A stretch of DNA of 64,000 nt from Neopestalotiopsis rosae. Taxonomy: Eukaryota; Ascomycota; Sordariomycetes; Amphisphaeriales; Sporocadaceae. Shown piece by piece: positions 45,786 to 55,618 of this stretch. Each line of letters starts with the position of its first letter. Positions within the stretch are counted from its first letter, which is position 1. The translations under genes were made by a program, and so were the position numbers. The stretch covers positions 4,774,001 through 4,838,000 of the forward strand of contig JALGAS010000004.1 of assembly GCA_023078685.1 (NCBI GenBank), written 5' to 3'. The notes under the pieces are model-generated. The model saw nothing but the letters and a program-made list of their open reading frames with translations, searched no databases and had not been told where the DNA came from.

Positions 45786-47012
45786 TCATCTCCAGGTAGC
45801 GTAACCATTGACCTCATTCACTAGTGCTCGAACCGAGGAATATTCATCTTCCTTGAGCTGAAGGCGCCTCATCAGTCCTTCGAATTGCATTTCGAACGGT
45901 TCTTCATGACTGGTGATAAGGTATAGTACGGCGCGAGCATAACATTCATCCTCTTTCCCACTATCGAGCGAGACCTCTACCAGCCTACAGATGATTTGTA
46001 GCCAGTTCAGCACAACTTCTGTCTTCATCATTCCCTCGAGGAAGCGACACTCTACTGTCCTAGGGTTCGTGCAGGCGCGTTCGTCCTCGCCGGCAAAGGC
46101 GCTAAAGTTGAAGCCAAGTCGTCGATATTGTCTTCCTTCTCCCGACATTAGCCTGCCCAGTTGAACAGGGGACGTGGTGCCAACAATCAGTCGCAATGCG
46201 GTCAGGTCCATGCTCATGTCTGCGTTGCGGTCTTTCACATAATTCTTGATTGCTGGCGGCAGAAGCTTGACATCTTCGGTCGAAGGGATTTGGGCGACGG
46301 CTCCCATCTTTAAATTCGTCGCAAGCCGACTGTGCCTCCTGGCTGCCGAGCTCCAAGTGAACACGTGCTCAAAGTTCGGAGACTTTGGGTTTTTGACCTG
46401 TCTCAATATGGGTTCTGCAAGCCATGTGATAATGGCGCATCTCTTCAGTGTTGATAGGGAAAATGGATACCCATCCATCCGTCCGACATGCACGTGGACC
46501 TCGCATGTATAGTTTGAGACAATATGGTACTGGTCCTGAATGGAGTCCATCACTCTCTCAATAGTTCGAATCGTCTCCGAATCTGCGCACGACATTTTTG
46601 GGGAAGTCACTTCAACGGGTATCCAAATCCAATCATCGCGGTGTGGGTGATCCATGGCCGGCTCTGCAGAATTCGATGTCTTTACTATCCAGGATGTGGA
46701 CCAACAATCTCGTTCCTGCTCGTTGCGATCCTTCAAGTCGTAGCTTGTAAAGGCGGTCTGTCCAGGAACCCCATTAATGACGTTCCGAATAAGAGAAAAG
46801 CCACGTTTCGCGATTTTGGATCTTTCTTCGCTTCGCAAAGCTTTGGGCAAGGGCCTGTGCCTGAACTCATGCCGTGGTGCTTCTGTATCCAACGCTAGGT
46901 GATCATCGCAGGGTACAAACGGCAACAAGAACTTGAGCTCGACAGCAACGGATAAATCACCTGGTCTATCGTGCATGTCCGTGTTGCATTTGCGAATTCT
47001 GTGGACTGTCAT
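45786..47012 (-). CDS. Amidoligase-like enzyme (Amidoligase_2 family)
   Basis: Predicted ATP-grasp-related ligase of the COOH-NH2 (glutamine-synthetase-like fold) superfamily that joins a carboxylate to an amine; the substrate is unknown. Single exon, 408 residues from the ATG of MTVHRIRKC. Marks of the family seen are the opening VAVELKFLLP (the Glu strand), WIPVEVTSPKM in the middle, CEVHVHVGRMDGYPF (the HVHVG motif) and the C-terminal FLEGMMKTEVVLNWLQII, with RTVECRF before it. Fungal members are usually 350-450 residues and single-domain, so it looks complete. Bacterial relatives have been linked by comparative genomics to peptide tagging and metabolite synthesis; whether this applies to fungal members is unknown. 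The neighbour is a coiled-coil protein on the opposite strand. Confidence 0.85.
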   Translation of the reverse strand: MTVHRIRKCNTDMHDRPGDLSVAVELKFLLPFVPCDDHLALDTEAPRHEFRHRPLPKALRSEERSKIAKRGFSLIRNVINGVPGQTAFTSYDLKDRNEQERDCWSTSWIVKTSNSAEPAMDHPHRDDWIWIPVEVTSPKMSCADSETIRTIERVMDSIQDQYHIVSNYTCEVHVHVGRMDGYPFSLSTLKRCAIITWLAEPILRQVKNPKSPNFEHVFTWSSAARRHSRLATNLKMGAVAQIPSTEDVKLLPPAIKNYVKDRNADMSMDLTALRLIVGTTSPVQLGRLMSGEGRQYRRLGFNFSAFAGEDERACTNPRTVECRFLEGMMKTEVVLNWLQIICRLVEVSLDSGKEDECYARAVLYLITSHEEPFEMQFEGLMRRLQLKEDEYSSVRALVNEVNGYATWR

Positions 47013-50000
47013 GTTGCTTTCAGCATATTACCGAAGATGTTTCCTGGCTTGACGTTGTTTTTGTTTCTCGGGCATTTCTTTTGTCGGGTCAGATCGGTTC
47101 CACTTCCCTTCTTGTAGAAATACGCCCGGCTGAGCCGCACGCGAGTTCCGACCGATGGAAAGATCCCTTAAAACACCGGCTACGTGCATCAGTTTCGAGG
47201 ATGACCAAGACAGAAAAATCATGCTACGCCCTGCCTTCCGCTAGCACAAGGCTCATCCGTCAGATTGACAAGTGAGGAAAGGTCCATGGCCCGAGTCTGT
47301 GTACGTTGGTTTCGTGTGACATGCGCGCCTCACCTCATTGGGCTACCATTGCGACCGGGCTACCATTGCGACTGTATATAAGGCGGCCAGAGCTTTCCGA
47401 CCGACCAAATTGCGACAACCACGACAACGAACCATTGTTTGTGGACGGATGAAGGAAACATATCATATTTCAAAGAGAGTTACAATAGTGCTGCCCAACG
47501 CGTGCACTATCCGCTTGACACCGGTCCGATAATTGAAGAAATATAGTGGCAGCTTTTTGTGATTGGCGCGACTGTGTTGAATGCAGTCCTAAAGTCAATT
47601 CGACGAGGGGTTGTGGAAGCCCCTTGCCCAGAACAACCCGTTGAGCTCAGGCCGGAGCATATGACAGCTCTTGCACTCTGTGTAGCACAAGATCTGTGCG
47701 ACGGCGAATCAATGTTCTACACGTTCTTGCAGATGCCTACAGCCTTCTTTCTACCCCACGCATGCGGTTTTCCCATTCTAGAAAACTTTACATGAGGAAT
47801 TACCTATCTAGTTGTCCAGTCGCGACGAAATCGAGCATGGCACACCGGTAATTGCCTATTGGCAATTAGAAATTTCTATTCCTGAACTCCAACGAGATCA
47901 ACTGCAGCTGGCGGCTACTGGACTTCTACCAAGAATCTGCCGAGAACCGCTTCAGAACCGGTATGCAGAAAGATACGCGCAAACCTCGAACCGAGGACTG
48001 ATCAGGTCTTCTGACAGCTTCTCCTCACTTCCCGGAGCTCTCCGAGTGCCAAGACTCGCAAGGGCAAGGGAGCATCATTCAGATGATTCCTATCTCCCGA
48101 GGGGATGGTACTTATCAAGCCAATCGAAACATAGTTTCAAACTCTTGTGCCAAATGCCATCCAGATGTGAGAGATTTACGGGCGCGCACAGAGCTGTCTT
48201 TCGATGGCCCCTCAAGTAAGATGGAGTCACATGCATGTCGGCTGACGAGTCTTGCTTATGCAATGGCACCAGTGAATCAATCTCCGGACAAAGTGCGAAG
48301 GTAAGCCCGAAACCAATGAATGTCTAGGGTTACAAAGCTGAGAGTAATGCGAGTTGCCCACATCCGAGACTTGCTTCGGGATGAGGACCATATATGCGTT
48401 GTGAAAGATCAGCGTGGGGATTTACAACATCTTCGGCACAGCAATCCGCAGACTGCTGCTTACCAGTCACTCATACGAGATGCTGACAACACTCATTATC
48501 TGTCAATGTGGTAAGTATGGATGGTTCCTTCAAACTTTTCCCAGACATGCGTAAGATCAAGTGACGGACAGGGTAATCAACCGTTGCTCGTCTCAAAGTG
48601 ATTGCTGAAGACGCTCTTCTGAGTCGAGGCGTAAGAGACACATAAAGGCAGAAGCTTCTCGAGAGGTTACTCGAAAGAAGGCTTTGATATTAGATGAAGA
48701 GACGACCATGCAGTCATCGCTTCATTACCTGGCATTTCTCCCGGGGTGATTGATGAGAATATCGCCACTATGGCACTTTCTCATTCCATCGGCGCCTCTG
48801 TATTGAATGCAGGGAAGGAGCCTGGATGCCAGTCCATACATGGTGTCGAGGATACTCACCCGTTGTCACTCGGACGCCATTGTGTGCGCGAGCTTCATCG
48901 GCGTGCGCTTGAACCAGACGGAATTATAGCAATGGCGGACGCGGCTTGTTACTGGTATGGTTTTCCGTTGATGGACCAGCAACCTCTTTACGGAAGATTG
49001 GGACGAAACAACGTTGACCGAGCTGAGCGCACACCATTGCTGGAATTGACGAACCTCGACAAACTTCGACGAGCCTCGATGATCCCGGAACTCAGGTTCA
49101 GACTGTACGCAGGTCTTATTTGGCTACGATTTTGCGACACGGTGACCGACAGTTGTGTGTGCTTAGGCTGTCATAGTTCATCATTCACCCTGCCGCTTTG
49201 CAAAGTTTGAACCCTCGAGCGATCCAGCACGATTAAATTACATGCACAAGAAAGAGATTGTTCTCATACATACTTAGATTGTATGGTCGTTCTCTGGTGA
49301 CAAGCGTCATCGCGCGGAGCTCCCTGAGATCCCTACAGCGGCCGCCGACTATGCGTGTTTGTTCAGGACTGTCAAGACTGTCGCAAACTCCTTCGGCGAC
49401 TCTAAGCGAGCGCTTCCGCGTTTGTCTGCGGCATCTGTCACCCGCATACGATCCTCTGGACACAACTTGATAAGGATACTAGCCATCCTTCCCGAGCCAG
49501 ATCACTGCGCATACAAGTTCTTAAAGTCTGCAAAATGTCAAGTTCTGGAAACGCAAATCAAGGCCAAGAGTGCTGGATAGTCTTCTAGCGGCCCGCTACA
49601 GAGTGGGGAATTCTCGCAACGGGTAGCTCTAGCCCTTAGCCCAGGTCCCGCCCGAACTCTGACCGTTTTTGGGGGTGGGAAGATCGGAATAGTGTAGCGA
49701 TGAACTTCAGTGGGCACACAGGATATAATCGGAGCATCACGTATTGAATCCATCAAGCAGAACAAAACGACATCCACAGCGTCTCATCTTTCGCTATATT
49801 TGTCTATAGTATCTTTGCTTCAAACACGGCCTCAGCGACTGGCTGACCTGTTGTCCTCGGACAGCGTCAAGCAACAGAGAAAAAAAAGCAAACCCCATCA
49901 TGACGCAACCTTGGCTCGTTTCCCTCTATGATGTAAAGGTGCCCCACCCATCCCTATGCCATACCCCTGCCAGCCACCATCTCGATCATGGGCCCTTTCT

Positions 50001-50496
50001 AACAGCGTCGCTCGTCTACTCCAGGCTACGCGGCACCGATACTCTAGACCCCCGTTGCAGTTCTCACATCATCCCGCCTAGAGATCCGATCGTGCGGCCA
50101 ATCAGGGTCGCTCTCGTCTGGTTTCATATCTTGTTTTTGGCAAGTGAAGGCTAGGGATCTGACGTTACCTGCTTTTTGCTTTCCCGCCCTCTACACCAAC
50201 GGCGCTGTGAAGGGTCCGGAGAACAGGCTGCATGGCTCCACTATACCCGTGGTTCTCTGCCTTGTTTTTTAGACATTTCATGGGAAGGGAAGCAATGGGA
50301 ATAACTCGCGAGATAGAAATAGGGTCTGGGTCGCACTCAGTCCCTGGTCGTGGAAGTTTACCTGCATTAAACTTGACGCCAAATTTTTGAACGATTATCT
50401 TTTGGGAGAACGAATCGTCTGTGACCCAAAGTCGACTTATACGCTATAACTTGAGAGCCACGAGCCCCAGTAACACAACTATACACATATATAAAA
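47013..50496. other. Gene-poor stretch with fragmentary coding-like frames, 3.5 kb
   Basis: Many short frames but none with a recognised domain. Two stretches with plausible splice sites (48083-48300 ending at GTAAGC, and 48327-48511 ending at GTAAGT) and a 154-codon frame (48746-49210) may be remains of a gene, but I cannot join them. A TATATAA motif is at 47376. Confidence 0.35.
47340..47373. repeat. 17-bp direct tandem repeat
   Basis: Two adjacent copies of GGGCTACCATTGCGAC plus one base, differing only at the last base, directly before TATATAA. It could be a paired promoter element, but no gene start is evident nearby. Confidence 0.8.
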
Positions 50497-50901
50497 ATGT
50501 CTGCCAGCCCAGCCAGAAGCCGAGGAGGTCGCAGCCGCGGTCGCCAGCCCAAGGTGGCCGAGATGGAGAGCGATAACTCGCAAGACTCGCAGTTCGACCA
50601 GACCCAGGAGGAAGACAGCGACGACGCACCCCGCCAGCCCTCGCGCCGCCGCCGCAGACGCAACAACCAGCAGATGCAGCGCAACGGAGGTCAGCAGCAG
50701 CAGGGCGGCCAGCAGGACTGGCAGATGCAGCAAATGATGATGCAGCAGCAGCAACAGCAACAGCAGATGCAGCAACAGCAGCAGGGCGGCGGTGGCGGCG
50801 GCGGTAGCGACACGCTCAAGTTGAGATTGGACCTGAACCTCGAGATCGAGGTTACCCTCAAGGCTCGCATCCACGGTGATCTCGAGCTTGCCTTGCTGTA
50901 A
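50497..50901 (+). CDS. Small RG- and Gln-rich protein with conserved-looking C-terminus
   Basis: Single exon, 134 residues. The N-terminus is RG-rich (SRGGRSRGRQPK), followed by an acidic segment, an Arg run (RRRRRR), a Gln/Met-rich low-complexity stretch (about residues 60-97) and a Gly run. The last 30 residues are ordered and alternating (KLRLDLNLEIEVTLKARIHG, then DLELALL). I recall similar short fungal proteins of unknown function with this LDLNLEIEV...ARIHGDLxLxLL ending, so it is probably a conserved gene rather than chance. A TATATAAA precedes the ATG by only a few bases, so the real transcript start may lie further upstream. Function unknown; RNA or DNA binding is suggested by composition only. 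Confidence 0.8.
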   Translation: MSASPARSRGGRSRGRQPKVAEMESDNSQDSQFDQTQEEDSDDAPRQPSRRRRRRNNQQMQRNGGQQQQGGQQDWQMQQMMMQQQQQQQQMQQQQQGGGGGGGSDTLKLRLDLNLEIEVTLKARIHGDLELALL

Positions 50902-51471
50902 GTTTTCTTCTTTGCTTTTGAAGTTTCCTACCTCATAAGCCCCTCTCCCCGTTTTAATGCGATCGTACGAATAACGAGGTACTGATAGTCAATAAACTAG
51001 TGACACTGCTTAAACGTTTTCCCCACACATTTTATAACGACATTCCCTTTGTGACGACAACCGGCTATTACTTGCTATAACCCTATAGCACTTCTACACA
51101 CATACACACTATAACCACAACACAGTATGGCGGGCTATAAACTGGCATGGAAAAAGAAACCACCATGTCATGAGACTGGTATTTGGGGGTTTGAATTATT
51201 GAAAGGATATGGATGTATAATTACCTCTTTTTACTTAACGCGATGATGTTAATGATGACAAATGTACCAATATGTTCATGATACTTCTTCATGGTGACCA
51301 TCAAATCTGCTCCTGCTCAATCACAGACATTATGTATTGGAAGTAGGGATGATTGATCATGCCGCGCCCTCCCTCTTGGTTGAAATTCAACTGGTTTAAG
51401 CCAACCCCCCATAGTCAAATCTCATTTTCATCGTTGCTTGGGTAAAGACTTCAGAAGCGATCCTCAAAGCA
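50902..51471. other. Convergent spacer
   Basis: AT-rich 3' flanks of the small RG/Gln-rich gene and the P450. Nothing else seen. Confidence 0.4.
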
Positions 51472-53094
51472 TCATTTCTTACGCAGGGAAGCTGTGACGT
51501 AGAAATCCCGAATGCCCCAAACTCTGGTTCCATGAGCTCTCCAGGGCTTGGTCGGGTCTCCTATGGTCAAGTCAAACCGTCGAACGAGCTCGCAGACAAC
51601 TTTGTGCACCTGGATCATTGCAATGCCTTTCCCGAGACACCCCCATCGGCTTGGTCCAGCAAACCTGGGGACTGTTCAGCACGACTCAATTGGCGAGAGA
51701 AGGGGCGAGTTTTCATGGATGCTAGACTTACACAAACTTGAGTACGTCCTCCATCGGCTGTATCCTACTTGTGTTTTCAGACTCGATCCACCGTTCCGGC
51801 CTGAACATGTCTGCATCCTGGCCAAATACGGCCCGATCGCGCAACGCGGGCTTGATAGACAGCTCGACGCTGGTACCAGCGGGTATCTTAACTCCGCATA
51901 CAACCTCCTCGCTGGTCGACATCTTTGGTGTCATGGCCACCGGTGGAAATATGCGAAGGGACTCCTTGACAACGGCTTGGAGATACGGCATGGACCTGAC
52001 TTCTGACTCATTAATGGGCGATGAGATGAGTTGGCGCTCGGCGGCATTGTCAATCTCAGCCTGCAGCTTCTGATAAACGAGAGGGGAGGTGATGAGGTAG
52101 AGCAGTGTGGCTCTTATGGCGGTGGCCGTGGTCTCGCCGCCGGCCTAAAGACGACACCAGTCCTGTCAATATGAAAAGTTCAGATCAGAGTAACAATCGA
52201 TTTCAAACATACCGCAAGCTGACCAACCGTTTCCACCTCGGCTTCCCTTTGGGTGAGGCCATTGGCTATCCATACACCAAGGACATCGTCGTCACGATCG
52301 ACTATCTCCTCGCCAAATCGCTCCGCGACCACTTCCCTGGCAATGTCGAGTATTGGCTTGAGGAAACCACCTTTTGGCAAAAAAGGCTTCATGGAAGGGA
52401 TGTCTTGCAATTTTTGGAACAGGGGCAAAGTACACATAGCAACCATTGGCGGCGCAATCTTGCTCGTCATCTGAAGGTAGTTGTGAAAATCACCATCTCT
52501 GTCGAGACACCCAAAGCATCGCTGGAACGCAAACGAGGATATAGTGTCAGTGGTGAAGTATTTCAGCAGTCGCGAGAGGTCAAATGTCTGATCACTATTG
52601 GCCGAAGCGACGTATTTTGAGCTGATGAGCTCAATTAGTTTCAACACACGCTCATCAATCATGGCGTGCACCTGTCCGAGCCCGATACTCTTCCCACTGT
52701 ATCCGCCGACCAACTTTTTGCGCAGGACCTCGTGCGCCTTCCTGTCGGGCTGGCTGAACAGCGAGTCCTCGCCCGGCGCCGTGCGGAACCCCAGATACAG
52801 TGGACCTCGGCCCCATGCCGATCGAGGATTGCTGATCTCCCGAATCGCCCGAGGATCGCCAACAGCCACCATATCCGGGCTCAGGAGCACGACCGGCCCG
52901 TGTCTGGCGTGGAGCTCCTGGAGCCGGTCGACATAGACGCCCGCAAAGATTTGCTTCACCAGCCAGATGTGACTCCAGCGCGCCCATGACGGGCCGGGAA
53001 TGTGGCGGAGATTGTGCCATGCCCATGCCTTGGTCCATGCTGTGTACACTGAAATGGCACCCAGTGCTAAAAATACGACATCCAGAATATTCAT
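51472..53094 (-). CDS. Cytochrome P450, pisatin demethylase-like
   Basis: Membrane-bound haem monooxygenase of secondary or xenobiotic metabolism. Exons are 53094-52213, 52144-51732 and 51664-51472; 495 residues in frame. The start at 53094 puts a single anchor helix (MNILDVVFLALGAISVYTAW) before the LRHIPGPS hinge; an in-frame ATG at 53307 would add 71 residues of poor quality. The I-helix has AGGETT, the K-helix ExxR is KESLR, and the meander has FRPERW. The haem loop reads FAGPSRWGCLGKG: the Cys is present, but there is one residue more between Phe and Cys than in the usual FGxGxWxCLG. It is divergent from a LaeA-like methyltransferase, suggesting a two-gene tailoring unit with a common promoter. 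Confidence 0.92.
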
Positions 53095-53647
53095 GGTGTA
53101 ACCTGGGTCCTGAAAAAACGATCCTGCATAACGCGAAAGTGAACAACAAAGGACTATATATAGCCCAAAGGCTGCTGGCCTTGCCAGTCCATAAGGTGAA
53201 TCTCCAGGTTGAACCCCTCCAGGAAGAGTCCCACTGTTATGGGGGTCTGGCATTGGGACATTGTCCGATTCGTCAGGGATTGCATTGACAAGGTATTCCA
53301 GGTGCATGGCATACCCTGAGCTTCGGGCCTAACATATTTAATATTGGACAACAAGCCGAGCGCAAGTAGCACAGACTTCGGGCCATGCCTGCTCGGTACG
53401 CAAAACTCTCTCTCTGCTGCGTTTTGCGTTTTCCCTGGAGGTGGTGGTTTTCAAGGTCTGGAGCTAAAGCACTGTCGCAATATAGCAGGGTTCTGAATCC
53501 TACCAATTCAATATCATATGTGCCAAGACTGTTGTCGTACTGAAACCATTTCAGGTCGATTCTGTCATGGTTGTTCTGGTCGCATAAACTTCTATCGATT
53601 GCTCCTTTCTGTAGGTGAATTCTGGCAAAAGATGCACGCAAACCACG
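53095..53647. promoter_or_regulatory. Bidirectional promoter of P450 and methyltransferase
   Basis: About 550 bases between opposed starts. Part of it is open in the P450 frame (to 53307). Shared control of the two genes is inferred from layout; no specific motif was recognised. Confidence 0.35.
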
Positions 53648-55286
53648 ATGGCTGAATCAACACAAAACAATAGGTTTAAACGAAGACTTACTCCTCGAAC
53701 AGAGCCTAGAACGATATTACCGTTACCGTCGCAGCTGTTCCCAAATCAAATATCGCATCAATTTGGAAACTTTTATGGAACAGGCACAGATTTCCTTGGC
53801 CGCACTGGTACTAGCGAGAGTTCTAGTATTGAAACAGAGCTTGGTGCTGCGTGGACGGGAGGCATCGACCAGACATTATCAGTTGAGGCCATCTCCAATC
53901 AACAATACCCTGCTCAAGGGTACGATCCAATCAGCCAACACAGAACGATTCCCACAGCATCGAATCGGTTTGGGACCAGCACCTATGGAATGACCACGAA
54001 CAATGAAGAATGGCTCCTCGATGACGCGCTCCTCAGGCAACCGAGTGGTTCATCTATAATCGAGAGCGATTCGATCTTGGAACGCGAAACGGGCAGGACC
54101 TATAGTCGAGCTGGATATATCGTGCCAAATGATCCTGTATGCCAAAAAGCCATTTATAGATCACGGAGGTGAGTGCTGATACACAGTCGTCTTGAAACAG
54201 GCCGAACAAGATCGCATGGACTTCCAATATGCCGCCTTTTCAAAGCTCCTCAAAGGGAAGCTCGCGTTTGCCCCCTTCATCGCCTCGCCGAGATACGTTT
54301 TGGACGTTTGCACCGGTACGGGCATATGGGCTATTGATTTCGGTACGTGGTCCGCCAGGCAGACCTTGGGACGTACTCATATTGACACACAACTCTGCCT
54401 GCCAGCGAAGCAAAACCCATCATCACACGTCATCGGAGTGGACTTGGCGGCGATCCAGCCGATACCTCCCGTGCCCAATGTGGAATTTGTCAAGGATGAC
54501 GCGAGGAAGAAGTGGTTGTACCAGTGCAAATTTGACTACGTTCACTTGCGACTAGTATACCTGAGCTTTAGCGACCCTAGAGCGATGATGCGCGAGGCGT
54601 TTGACAATATGAATCCAGGCGGCTGGATTGAATATCAGGATGCGTACGGCCAGGTGCTTTGCAAGAATGGACAAGTCGGTAGGTGCCATGTTACTGGGCA
54701 ACCATTGAGGATTTATGCTAAAAGTCACTGTTCTTTGTTCAGGCGCAGCTATATCTAGGTGGTGCGACTCAGCCTTTCAAGGCGCTCGCGTGCTCTTTGG
54801 GCATGATTTCCAAGTCGCCAAGCACTACAAGTCATGGCTAACAGAAGTAGGCTGTAAGTGTCAAGGGCCCTCCTCCTCGCATGCTTTGAGCGTAGCAAAA
54901 CTCACACCCAAGGTTTCTTTCTCGCTAGTCGTCGACGCCAGGGAAATTAAGCTGGAATGGCCGTGCAACATGTGGCCACAAGATTCGCAACTGAGAGAAG
55001 TCGGACAGTGGTCCCTGAGGAATTATCTCGACGGCGCGCTGGGGGTAACGTTCAAGCTCCTGCGCGGCGCGGGCCTGTCGGTTCGGGAGATTGACACGTT
55101 GGTTTCTGACGCCAAGAAGGAATTGTCCGACACGCGCCGGCATCTCTATATTGAAGTGTAGGTTAGACCTCTGTGTTATTGAAGGTAAAGACATGTTCGC
55201 TGATTAGTGTTTGAGACAGGTGGATCGTATACGCGCGGAAGCCTTTTGAATGGGAAATAGACGGATGGTTCCCAGAGGTTGTATGA
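53648..55286 (+). CDS. LaeA-like SAM-dependent methyltransferase
   Basis: Class I methyltransferase of the fungal LaeA-like group. Exons are 53648-54136, 54201-54342, 54406-54678, 54743-54853, 54929-55157 and 55220-55286; they sum to 1311 bases, 436 residues, with all joins in phase. The first 140 residues are disordered. The family start motif is RTYSRAGYIVPNDP joined across intron 1 to AEQDRMDFQYAAF. SAM motif I is VLDVCTGTGIWAIDFA, motif II GVDLAAIQPIPPVPNVEF, then DYVHLRL and the FDNMNPGGWIEYQD block. The C-terminus has WPCNMWP and VVWIVYARKP. Members are either global regulators of secondary metabolism or small-molecule methyltransferases within clusters. The divergent P450 favours the second, but sequence alone does not decide. 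Confidence 0.93.
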
Positions 55287-55618
55287 TATGTGACAGCGGA
55301 TTGAATTGTTGGTACAGTGGCTAGTGAGCAGCAGCTTCTCGTCGATTCGATCGATACTTCAGGGAGTGCATAAACCATAACTACCTGAGTCTGTGGCAAT
55401 GGAATAAGTCACTTGCAGATGGGAGAAATTGTCTTGAAAGACATTGCCATTAGTTTTCATGTACATTGATTAACGCTTTGTATAGACGGTGTTTTGGTGT
55501 CTGCACTCCTGATGGCTCTCTTATCCTTTCCCTCTGGATTGTCTTCTGCTTCAAGCAAGACCAGAGTAGATCAATAAGTTTCAATCCCCGATAGTTTCCT
55601 GCTGCCCTGACTCGCAAT
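55287..55618. other. Spacer behind the truncated ankyrin end
   Basis: In the frame of the NACHT protein, sequence beyond the stop at 55619 stays open on the minus strand (to about 55450) but has no ankyrin-like pattern. No gene called. Confidence 0.35.
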
